Shown here piece after piece: positions 1 through 5,299 of a DNA stretch of 5,299 nt. The translations under genes and the position numbers were made by a program. Source of the stretch: an uncultured Eubacteriales bacterium. GTDB taxonomy: Bacteria > Bacillota_A > Clostridia > Christensenellales > Aristaeellaceae. How positions within the stretch are numbered: the first letter of the stretch is position 1; each line of letters begins with the position of its first letter. The stretch lies in the NCBI GenBank assembly GCA_902803675.1, contig CADCQZ010000276.1, forward strand, positions 1 through 5,299, written 5' to 3'. The notes beneath the pieces were generated by a model. It was given only the letters and a program-made list of their open reading frames with translations, made no database searches and was not told the origin of the DNA.

Positions 1-1
1 A

Positions 2-550
2 AAGCGCTGCTACCGCCAGCTGACCCCTCCCGGGAAATGGAGCCTGACCGGATTTTCGTATGTCGACATGAAGACCGGCCAGCAGATCCCGATCTATTCC
101 GCGCCGAGTGAAGCGGCGTGGCGCGGGGCCAACGGGAAAGCGCTTGTCAGCACCAACGGCGCGGTCTGGGCCGCGGGCTGGGAAAACGGCTGGCTCCTGT
201 TGTATTACGAGACCAATAACGGTTCGATCCGTGTCGGTTACGGCAGCAGCGCGAAAATGACCAGCTATCCCAATATCAATGTGCAGCTGCAGTTCAGCTA
301 CGCTCCCGCGACGATCCTGCAGGGCTGCTCCGTGACGGATGACCCGATGAAGACGGCGACCACCATGACGACGCTCGGGGCCGGAGATAAAGTGACTTAC
401 CTTACGACGGTCATGAATCAGAACGGCATGGTTTGGGATTATATCGAGACCACGATCGGCGGCCGGGCGGCCAGGGGTTATATCCCCAGCGGATATGCCG
501 ACTTTACCGAGCCTGAGGATGACCTCTCCATGTATTACGACAATAAATAA
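2..550 (+). CDS. SH3-like repeat protein, C-terminal fragment
   Basis: The frame is open from the window edge with no stop, so this is the C-terminal 182 residues of a longer protein; the ATG at 68 is probably internal. Two similar blocks of about 60 residues can be seen. The first runs from about 'GQQIPIYSAPS' to 'IRVGYGSS'; the second from about 'GCSVTDDPMK' to 'RGYIPSGYADF'. Each has the bacterial SH3-like pattern: a short stretch naming an input value, a beta-rich core with 'GWLLLYYE' or 'VWDYIET', and a closing 'R-x-GY' strand. Such repeats usually mediate binding, often to cell wall or other extracytoplasmic ligands. The end is acidic (PEDD) and then 'MYYDNK'. The catalytic or anchoring part, if any, is upstream and unseen, so no function can be given. 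It converges on the peptidase gene with only 8 bp between the stops, and I see no terminator there. Confidence 0.72.
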   Translation, partial: KRCYRQLTPPGKWSLTGFSYVDMKTGQQIPIYSAPSEAAWRGANGKALVSTNGAVWAAGWENGWLLLYYETNNGSIRVGYGSSAKMTSYPNINVQLQFSYAPATILQGCSVTDDPMKTATTMTTLGAGDKVTYLTTVMNQNGMVWDYIETTIGGRAARGYIPSGYADFTEPEDDLSMYYDNK

Positions 551-558
551 ACAGGGCC

Positions 559-1101
559 TTATAACGAGCCGGCGTGGTTTTCGATGTCTCCCATGAACCG
601 CTGATCCACGGGACGCGGCAGGCTGAAACGATTGCCCTGCTGGTTGATCAGATGCATCAGGATCAATACAAGATCGACGTGGCTGTGATGCATGCGCGCT
701 ATCTGCGCTGCATCCAGCCCTTCTTTTGCTTCGGCAGCGATGTCTTTCGCGTCCATCAACAGGCTCGCCGCGAAACAGTTCGCTTCATATTCCAGACGGT
801 CGGCGGACGCGAAGAGCTCAAATTCAAGAAACGGCCTGGCAGCGATATCCCGATGCATGAGCGCATGCCCCAATTCATGAGCGCAGACGATCCTCAGGGT
901 CTCGTCCGGCAGATTCCCGTTCAGGAAAATGAAAGGGTTACGGGAAACCATCGCGAAGGCCCCTTTTTGTTTTGAGAAGTCGTTTCTCAGCATGATATGG
1001 ATGCCGCCGGAACGGGCGATCTCAAACGGATCGCGGGTCTTATAGCAGCGGTACAGGTCATCCGTCAGCCTGATTATCTCGTCATCCTTCAACAGTATCA
1101 C
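559..1101 (-). CDS. ImmA/IrrE-type zinc metallopeptidase
   Basis: This 180-residue protein carries the zinc metallopeptidase motif HELGH at residues 75-79 (H75 and H79 as ligands, E76 as catalytic base). The family's second signature follows at about 104-116, 'EYEANCFAASLLM', in which E106 is the likely third ligand. This is the ImmA/IrrE (COG2856) pattern, and the length fits a stand-alone peptidase. In characterised members such as ImmA of ICEBs1 in Bacillus subtilis, or IrrE/DdrO in Deinococcus, the peptidase cleaves a partner XRE repressor in response to stress and so turns on repressed genes. The GTG start at 1101 is the first usable start after an in-frame stop. It overlaps the repressor's TGA (GTGA), which implies translational coupling, and its own ribosome site is weak. 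The target being the adjacent XRE protein is inference from gene order. Confidence 0.88.
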   Translation of the reverse strand: MILLKDDEIIRLTDDLYRCYKTRDPFEIARSGGIHIMLRNDFSKQKGAFAMVSRNPFIFLNGNLPDETLRIVCAHELGHALMHRDIAARPFLEFELFASADRLEYEANCFAASLLMDAKDIAAEAKEGLDAAQIARMHHSHVDLVLILMHLINQQGNRFSLPRPVDQRFMGDIENHAGSL

Positions 1102-1517
1102 CTGCTTTTGTCGGCATCACGGCGGTATTTCCTGGGCGTATATTTCCTGTTGTTTTCCTTCGCGATCCAATATGCGTCCTGGATGGCTTTCATCATGGCA
1201 TCCATATCCTCGTCGGCCAGCGTTCCCCCGGAATAGAGGCCGACGATATCGTCAAGCAGTTTGCGGATGTCCTTCGGAAAGCTCCGTTCGCTCTCGTACC
1301 GCGGAAGACTCATCTGCGCGTCCTGTTCCTTCAGCTCGTTCACATCCACCCTCAACGCCTGAGCCAGAAAGGTGTAATATTCCCTCTGTTTTGGCATGCG
1401 TTCGCCGCTTTCGTAGTTCTGGATCGTGCGCAGGGATATGCCGGTCCTTTCAGCCAGTTCTCTTTGAGTGATGCCGATCGCGATGCGTGCCGAGCGCACT
1501 TTCTCACCAAAGGTCAT
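1098..1517 (-). CDS. XRE-family transcriptional repressor
   Basis: This 139-residue regulator has an N-terminal helix-turn-helix of the Cro/CI (XRE) type at about residues 6-62. The recognition section is 'TQRELAERTGISLRTIQNYE' (17-36), followed by 'SGERMPKQ'. After a short linker, residues 84-133 form a helical tail with 'LYSGGTLADEDMDAMMKAIQ' and a basic 'KYTPRKYR' end. From memory this resembles tails of clostridial XRE proteins paired with ImmA-like peptidases. The ATG at 1517 is chosen because AAAGGAGG lies 7 nt upstream (1532-1525), the HTH begins at once, and the promoter lies just ahead. The frame stays open upstream to 1874, but that part crosses the promoter and operator and has no protein-like character. 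The gene probably represses its own promoter through the inverted repeat at 1534-1577, and the downstream peptidase probably cleaves it. Whether it controls other genes is unknown. Confidence 0.9.
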   Translation of the reverse strand: MTFGEKVRSARIAIGITQRELAERTGISLRTIQNYESGERMPKQREYYTFLAQALRVDVNELKEQDAQMSLPRYESERSFPKDIRKLLDDIVGLYSGGTLADEDMDAMMKAIQDAYWIAKENNRKYTPRKYRRDADKSR

Positions 1518-1533
1518 GATAACGCCTCCTTTG

Positions 1534-1577
1534 ACTTGCGTAACTTGCATATCGATTATAATGCAAGTTACGCAAGT
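1534..1577. promoter_or_regulatory. 44-bp perfect inverted repeat, putative XRE operator
   Basis: The left arm ACTTGCGTAACTTGCAT (1534-1550) and the right arm ATGCAAGTTACGCAAGT (1561-1577) are perfect inverse complements over 17 bp, separated by a 10-bp centre (1551-1560). Each arm itself holds two ACTTGC copies in direct orientation with a 9-bp period, making four half-sites in all. One arm is exactly the spacer between the -35 and -10 boxes of the minus-strand promoter. The other covers the likely transcription start, and the centre holds the -10 box. A protein bound here would block RNA polymerase. The adjacent XRE protein is the obvious candidate, which is inference; no other copy of the site is seen in the window. 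Confidence 0.85.
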
Positions 1578-1583
1578 TGTCAA
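1555..1583 (-). promoter_or_regulatory. Consensus sigma-A promoter of the XRE-peptidase operon
   Basis: Reading the minus strand, TTGACA (1583-1578) is followed by exactly 17 bp and then TATAAT (1560-1555). Both hexamers match the consensus fully and the spacing is ideal. Transcription should start near 1548-1550, giving a leader of about 30 nt before the ATG at 1517, with AAAGGAGG inside it. A promoter this strong on a repressor gene implies tight repression, consistent with the overlapping operator. Confidence 0.88.
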
Positions 1584-1590
1584 TCGCGTT

Positions 1591-1610
1591 CCACTGATAT
1601 TTATCAGCGG
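1591..1610. repeat. Short imperfect inverted repeat between divergent promoters
   Basis: CCACTGATA (1591-1599) and TATCAGCGG (1602-1610) pair over 9 bp with one mismatch, which becomes a G-U pair in minus-strand RNA. The repeat lies just upstream of the XRE -35 box and 17 bp upstream of the forward promoter's -35 box. It could be a second operator or a weak hairpin; TTTT follows on the plus side after three bases. No known site is recognised. Confidence 0.4.
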
Positions 1611-1627
1611 GCGTTTTCGGCCACCGG

Positions 1628-1656
1628 TTGAAAAAGGACATGACATACGGTATAAT
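1628..1656 (+). promoter_or_regulatory. Forward promoter for the membrane protein-dus operon
   Basis: TTGAAA (1628-1633), a 17-bp spacer and TATAAT (1651-1656) form a near-consensus sigma-A promoter, with one or two mismatches confined to the -35 box. Transcription should begin near 1663, leaving an untranslated leader of about 140 nt before the ATG at 1804. It is divergent from, and 45 bp away from, the XRE promoter, so the two units have separate control elements. Confidence 0.75.
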
Positions 1657-1662
1657 CCGATA

Positions 1663-1800
1663 CGGGTCGTGCCTCCGGAACCTGGCCCCCAAAGGAGGGC
1701 CTGCGGCGTGAGAAATGATGTTTTTGTCCACGGAATGCTTTCGGCCGCCGCATCGTTATATGCGTAAGGAAACGGCTCGTTCCGGGGATCGTGAGGTTTT
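1663..1800 (+). promoter_or_regulatory. Structured 5' leader of the membrane protein-dus mRNA
   Basis: By hand folding, the leader can close on itself. 1673-1681 pairs with 1779-1787 (nine pairs including one G-U). Inside this, 1684-1690 pairs with 1694-1701 (seven pairs around an AAA loop, with A1696 bulged). TGCGGC at 1702-1707 pairs with GCCGCA at 1747-1752, and CGTT at 1754-1757 pairs with AACG at 1771-1774. The closing stem ends only a few bases before the GTGAGG ribosome site of the downstream gene, so folding could affect its translation. I compared it by eye with common riboswitch cores and recognise none. Structure and role are both inference. Confidence 0.35.
1708..1767 (+). CDS. 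Possible 19-residue leader peptide
   Basis: A GTG at 1708 follows AAAGGAGGG (1691-1699) at a good distance. It opens 19 codons, giving 'MRNDVFVHGMLSAAASLYA', and ends in TAA at 1765-1767, 36 bp before the membrane protein gene. The ribosome site here is much stronger than that of the downstream gene, and it lies inside a hairpin stem. There is no run of a single amino acid to suggest classic attenuation. It may be chance in a GC-rich leader; only the strong ribosome site argues for it. Confidence 0.2.
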   Translation: MRNDVFVHGMLSAAASLYA

Positions 1801-1803
1801 GAT

Positions 1804-2343
1804 ATGAAGTACTTAAGAAGAATGATATGGCATATCGCTTCCAGGCTGCTGATATGCGTGTGCGTGCTGGGCATCCTGGTGACGGTCTTTTATTTTTCCA
1901 TGAACGCGGCCAATATCTATGTGCTCCTGAAAGACGGGATGGCAAAGCGCGCCCAGGTCGTCATGATGGGGGAGGATGAGAGTGTCCTGAACAGTTATTT
2001 TTCACCCGCTTATATCGATCGGGATGACATGCTGAGGACTGTCAGGGAAGAGGGCAGCGTCTACACGAATTATTATTCGATCACCGGTATCGATCACCGT
2101 CTGCAAATGGAATTCGTATGGTGCTGGCCCTGGGACGACGTGGCCAGAGCCACTTTTGTCGAGAGCATCGAAGGCATTGACGGGCGTCTTCAGGCATCGA
2201 AGCGGGGAATGGCGTCTGAAATGGGCCTCGGGAACACACCGCCGGCGTGGAACAGGATACGGTATAAGGCGGTATTGACGCGGGAAAATGAGCAGTGGAT
2301 CATAAGAAGTCTTCAGCAGGAGGCAGTGCTGACGGGAAAATGA
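1804..2343 (+). CDS. Membrane-anchored protein of unknown function
   Basis: This 179-residue protein starts with a basic head (KYLRR, then R14), followed by one hydrophobic segment at about residues 15-33 and no lipobox or clear cleavage site. It is probably a signal anchor with the remainder outside the cytoplasm. The outer part (about 34-179) is mixed alpha/beta: a helical stretch 'DESVLNSYFSPAYIDRDDML', then alternating strands including 'YYSITGIDHRLQMEFVW', and a final 'YKAVLTRENEQWIIRSL' strand pair. The layout resembles small NTF2-like or cystatin-like extracytoplasmic domains, but that is a guess and I do not recognise the family. The start has a weak site, GTGAGG, 7 nt before the ATG. 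Its TGA overlaps the dus ATG, so the two are co-translated, though a functional link to tRNA modification is not obvious. Confidence 0.75.
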   Translation: MKYLRRMIWHIASRLLICVCVLGILVTVFYFSMNAANIYVLLKDGMAKRAQVVMMGEDESVLNSYFSPAYIDRDDMLRTVREEGSVYTNYYSITGIDHRLQMEFVWCWPWDDVARATFVESIEGIDGRLQASKRGMASEMGLGNTPPAWNRIRYKAVLTRENEQWIIRSLQQEAVLTGK

Positions 2344-3329
2344 TGATGGATGATACAAAGGCGCCCATGATCTTTCTGGCGCCGATGGCCGGTGTGACCG
2401 ATGGTATTTGCCGGCGCTTTTGCTTTGAGCAGGGCTGTGATTACGCGACGACGGAAATGGTCAGTGCCCAGGGATATATGACGGCTCCGAAGGAGAGCCA
2501 TGCCTATGCCTATATGCTCAAGGTGTTCCCCGGGGAGGGCAGGGTATTCTGCCAGCTGTTCGGCCGCGAACCTGAATGGTTCGTCAAGGCGATCGGCAAA
2601 TTGCAGGACCGGGGGTCTTTCTGCGGTTTCGACATCAATATGGGCTGCCCGGCACATAAAGTGACGGGGGGCGGGAACGGTTCCGCTTTGATGCTCAAGC
2701 CCGCTCTGGCCGGCAGGATCATGGAAGAATGCGTCAGGGCATCCCGCCTGCCTGTGACACTGAAGATCCGTCTGGGATGGGATGAGGAGCATTTGAACGC
2801 GGCTGAGCTTACGCATATCGCCGAAGAAAGCGGCATCGCGTGGGTGACCGTACACGGCAGGACGCGCAGGCAGTTTTACGCCGGCACGGCTGACTGGGAC
2901 GCGGTGGGCTCGATCAAAGCGGCATCGCGGATCCCGATCATATTGAACGGTGACATCACTTCCGGCGAGACTGCGAAAAAAGCTCTGAAGGAGACCGGCT
3001 GTGACGGGATCGCCGTCGGAAGGGCCGCTCTGGGGAACCCCTGGATATTCAGGGAGATCAAGTGCGCTCTGAGCGGTACGGAATATCAGCGCCCCTCCCT
3101 TGCTGAGGTGCTCGAAACAGCGAGGGAACATGCCGAATATCTCTCACAGGAGCGGGGAGAGCACCGCGCGCTGCTGGAGATGAGAAAGCATTTCGGCTGG
3201 TACATTTCCGGTGTCCGCGGTGCGGCAAAGATAAGGACCCGGATCAATGAAGCCGGGTCCTTTGAAGAAGTATTCGATCTGCTGGATCAGATGGAGCGCC
3301 TCGATCGCGAGCGGATCACGGAAGAATGA
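2340..3329 (+). CDS. dusB: tRNA-dihydrouridine synthase (DusB type)
   Basis: This 329-residue cytoplasmic flavoenzyme reduces specific uridines in the tRNA D-loop to dihydrouridine, using FMN and NADPH. The TIM-barrel motifs of the family appear in order: APMAGVTD (14-21), QLFG (72-75), NMGCP (100-104) with catalytic acid C103, LKIR (141-144) with K142, VHGRT (171-175) with H172, NGDI (203-206), and GRAALGNPWIF (227-237) for phosphate binding. The C-terminal helical tRNA-binding part includes 'KHFGWYISGVRGAAKIR' (283-299). Length fits the family. The ATG at 2340 overlaps the upstream stop (ATGA); ATGs at 2343 and 2346 are also possible. AGGAGG at 2318-2323 lies a little far upstream, so reinitiation after the membrane gene is likely. 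An earlier in-frame ATG at 2295 lies before that site and is unlikely. DusB rather than another bacterial Dus is inferred from motif style. Confidence 0.93.
   Translation: MMMDDTKAPMIFLAPMAGVTDGICRRFCFEQGCDYATTEMVSAQGYMTAPKESHAYAYMLKVFPGEGRVFCQLFGREPEWFVKAIGKLQDRGSFCGFDINMGCPAHKVTGGGNGSALMLKPALAGRIMEECVRASRLPVTLKIRLGWDEEHLNAAELTHIAEESGIAWVTVHGRTRRQFYAGTADWDAVGSIKAASRIPIILNGDITSGETAKKALKETGCDGIAVGRAALGNPWIFREIKCALSGTEYQRPSLAEVLETAREHAEYLSQERGEHRALLEMRKHFGWYISGVRGAAKIRTRINEAGSFEEVFDLLDQMERLDRERITEE
3233..3262 (-). terminator. Hairpin inside dus, possible terminator of obgE-yhbY
   Basis: AAGGACCCGG (3233-3242) and CCGGGTCCTT (3253-3262) are perfect 10-bp complements around a 10-nt loop. In minus-strand RNA the stem lies about 53 nt after the yhbY stop and is followed by ATCTTTG, a short and interrupted U run. 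That places it where a terminator of the rubredoxin-obgE-yhbY unit would be expected. It is also coding sequence of dus, so it could be a chance product of codons. No better terminator is visible downstream of yhbY. Confidence 0.4.
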
Positions 3330-3615
3330 TCGTTGGATCTTTTTTCCGATGCGGCCTGTATAAACAGAATTTGCTTCCGATCGTCTGGACCGGCGCTGCG
3401 TCGAGCTCGTCGGCTATGATACCGCATGCTTCCCGGGCGGTGACATCCGCGCCGCGCTGAATGGCGCATTTGATCAGCTCCCGGGCCTCAAGCTGGATAT
3501 CCGCTTCCTTCAGGATATGCTCTTCCAGCCCTTCCTTGCCGATGAAAAGGGTCACATCCATCGTATTGCACATGCTGCGCAGAAAAGCTCTCTGTTTGCT
3601 TGTGATGTTCAGCAT
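3316..3615 (-). CDS. yhbY: YhbY family RNA-binding protein (CRM domain)
   Basis: This 99-residue protein consists of a single CRM (CRS1-YhbY) domain. Motifs seen are 'LTSKQ'-like 'ITSKQRAFLRSM' (4-15), the GxxG-type loop 'IGKEGL' (25-30), 'LEARELIKC' (42-50), and the closing 'GSKFCLYR' (80-87) with a basic stretch and an 'ILP' end. Length is normal. In Escherichia coli YhbY associates with pre-50S ribosomal subunits, so a role in large-subunit assembly is expected. It follows obgE by 18 nt. The ribosome site AGGAGGT (3635-3629) overlaps the obgE TAG stop, with a rather long 13-nt gap to the ATG. Its last 14 bp overlap the 3' end of the opposing dus gene. Confidence 0.93.
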   Translation of the reverse strand: MLNITSKQRAFLRSMCNTMDVTLFIGKEGLEEHILKEADIQLEARELIKCAIQRGADVTAREACGIIADELDAAPVQTIGSKFCLYRPHRKKDPTIILP

Positions 3616-3633
3616 ACTGTATATGATGACCTC

Positions 3634-4917
<1,284 letters not shown>

Positions 4918-4925
4918 TCATCGAT

Positions 4926-4961
4926 AAGAAGACCTGCTGCCTCCGGCAACAGGTCTTACTT
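4926..4961 (-). terminator. Hairpin in the rubredoxin-obgE gap, terminator or attenuator
   Basis: AAGACCTG (4929-4936) pairs with CAGGTCTT (4950-4957). Inside, TGCC (4938-4941) pairs with GGCA (4945-4948) around a 3-nt loop with one C/A mismatch. The base can extend by three more pairs across a bulge. In the minus-strand transcript the 3' arm runs into UCUUCUUAUC, which is U-rich but interrupted. It lies 19 nt after the rubredoxin stop and ends about 30 nt before obgE. Partial termination, leaving read-through into obgE, is a reasonable reading; I see no separate obgE promoter. Confidence 0.5.
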
Positions 4962-4979
4962 CCGAGACTGATTTCAGTT

Positions 4980-5135
4980 TCATTCAACGGGTGTAAAAGC
5001 ACTTTTGTCAAGGCCGCAGATGGGGCAGACCCAATCCTCGGGAATGTCCTCAAAAGCAGTGCCGGGGGCGATGCCGCTGTCCGGATCACCGACCTCGGGA
5101 TCATAGATGTAACCGCACGGGCACTCGTACTTCAT
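4980..5135 (-). CDS. Rubredoxin with a CxC first metal-binding motif
   Basis: This 51-residue protein is a small iron-sulfur electron carrier that holds one Fe between four cysteines, serving oxygen- and peroxide-reducing enzymes in anaerobes. It aligns along its length with clostridial rubredoxins: '[18 protein letters not shown]', '[14 protein letters not shown]', then 'DKSAF'. The second cysteine knuckle is normal, CPICG (C37, C40). The first reads C5-P6-C7-G8, that is CxCG instead of the usual CxxCG, so one residue is missing between the ligands. Bases 5111-5135 show this clearly. The ATG at 5135 has AAAGGAGGT (5151-5143) 7 nt upstream, so the start is firm. It is first in the unit before obgE, with an 83-nt gap containing a hairpin. 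Confidence 0.93.
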   Translation of the reverse strand: MKYECPCGYIYDPEVGDPDSGIAPGTAFEDIPEDWVCPICGLDKSAFTPVE

Positions 5136-5162
5136 GGCTTCCACCTCCTTTAAGTGACCTAA

Positions 5163-5191
5163 AGTATATCATCTTTATTATCCACGCGCAA
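5163..5191 (-). promoter_or_regulatory. Putative rubredoxin promoter
   Basis: On the minus strand TATACT (5168-5163) lies 17 bp after TTGCGC (5191-5186). The -10 box is good and the -35 box is weak. The start point would be near 5156, just ahead of the AAAGGAGGT site, giving a leader of about 20 nt. Confidence 0.5.
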
Positions 5192-5247
5192 GCCGTCAAA
5201 AATATAATACAAAAATGGAGCAGCAGATCTGATAAGCGTGAAAAGCC

Positions 5248-5276
5248 TTGATTTGTTCCCTGATATGCGTTAATAT
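5248..5276 (+). promoter_or_regulatory. Possible forward promoter leading out of the window
   Basis: TTGATT (5248-5253), a 17-bp spacer and TAATAT (5271-5276) match the sigma-A consensus at four of six positions each. The region is AT-rich compared with the rest of the window, and no open frame of useful length runs through it. This suggests a divergent intergenic region with a forward gene starting beyond 5299. Confidence 0.3.
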
Positions 5277-5299
5277 TGTTAATAGACCTGAGTGAGACC

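Noticed and set aside
574..975. Plus-strand open frames opposite the peptidase gene
   Set aside because: They are antisense to a gene with a complete HELGH and EANCFA signature, and show no recognisable protein features.
1531..1562. A plus-strand promoter TTGACT to TATAAT across the XRE operator
   Set aside because: The spacing is 20 bp, too long for sigma-A. The plus TATAAT arises because ATTATAAT (1555-1562) is nearly symmetric, and a better forward promoter exists at 1628-1656.
1664..1707. Resemblance of GGGTCGTG and nearby bases to the ZTP (pfl) riboswitch core
   Set aside because: The required downstream CCGCCTGGGCA-like segment is missing, and the downstream genes are not purine or folate genes.
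1518..1874. N-terminal extension of the XRE protein by 119 residues
   Set aside because: It would cross the consensus promoter, the operator, the divergent promoter and the start of the membrane protein gene. The ATG at 1517 has an ideal ribosome site and begins directly at the HTH domain.
2295..2339. Dus start at the ATG at 2295, adding 15 residues
   Set aside because: The extra residues are low in complexity and lie within the end of the upstream gene, and the only good ribosome site is downstream of that ATG.
2313..3131. A 272-codon minus-strand frame opposite dus
   Set aside because: It is a shadow of the Dus coding sequence, and the translation is rich in Arg, Pro and His, as expected of an antisense frame.

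Overview
The window is a 5.3 kb piece of bacterial chromosome. It most likely comes from an anaerobic, fairly GC-rich Firmicute of the class Clostridia, of the gut or rumen type. The evidence is strong AGGAGG-type ribosome binding sites, sigma-A-like promoters, an obgE-yhbY gene pair, a clostridial-style rubredoxin (typical of anaerobes), and an XRE regulator whose C-terminal tail resembles those found in Clostridia. This lineage call is inference from gene content and sequence style, not from a search.

Layout, left to right. (1) Positions 2-550 (+) hold the C-terminal part of a protein with two SH3-like repeats; its N-terminus lies outside the window. (2) Positions 559-1517 (-) hold a two-gene operon: a 139-aa XRE-family repressor, then an ImmA/IrrE-type zinc metallopeptidase joined to it by a GTGA stop/start overlap. 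The operon has a perfect-consensus promoter (TTGACA, 17 bp, TATAAT). The promoter lies within a 44-bp perfect inverted repeat whose 17-bp arm fills exactly the -35/-10 spacer. (3) Positions 1518-1803 are a divergent intergenic region. They hold that operator, a second inverted repeat, a forward promoter, and a roughly 140-nt leader that can be folded into a closed multi-stem structure. (4) Positions 1804-3329 (+) hold a small membrane-anchored protein of unknown function, overlapping by ATGA a DusB-type tRNA-dihydrouridine synthase. (5) Positions 3316-5135 (-) hold rubredoxin, ObgE GTPase and the YhbY RNA-binding protein. yhbY ends inside the 3' end of dus, so the two operons meet tail to tail with a 14-bp overlap. 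(6) Positions 5136-5299 hold the rubredoxin promoter and a possible forward promoter leading out of the window.

How the genes work together. ObgE and YhbY both act in ribosome assembly, and Dus modifies tRNA, so the right two thirds is mainly translation housekeeping plus an electron carrier. The XRE/peptidase pair looks like a self-contained, autoregulated switch: in characterised relatives the peptidase cleaves the repressor to relieve repression. No integrase, phage or conjugation gene is visible next to it here. The most notable items are its operator/promoter geometry, a rubredoxin whose first metal-binding motif is C-x-C rather than C-x-x-C, the structured leader before the membrane protein-dus operon, and a 10-bp hairpin inside dus that could end the opposing obgE-yhbY transcript. 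I see no clearly new multi-gene system.
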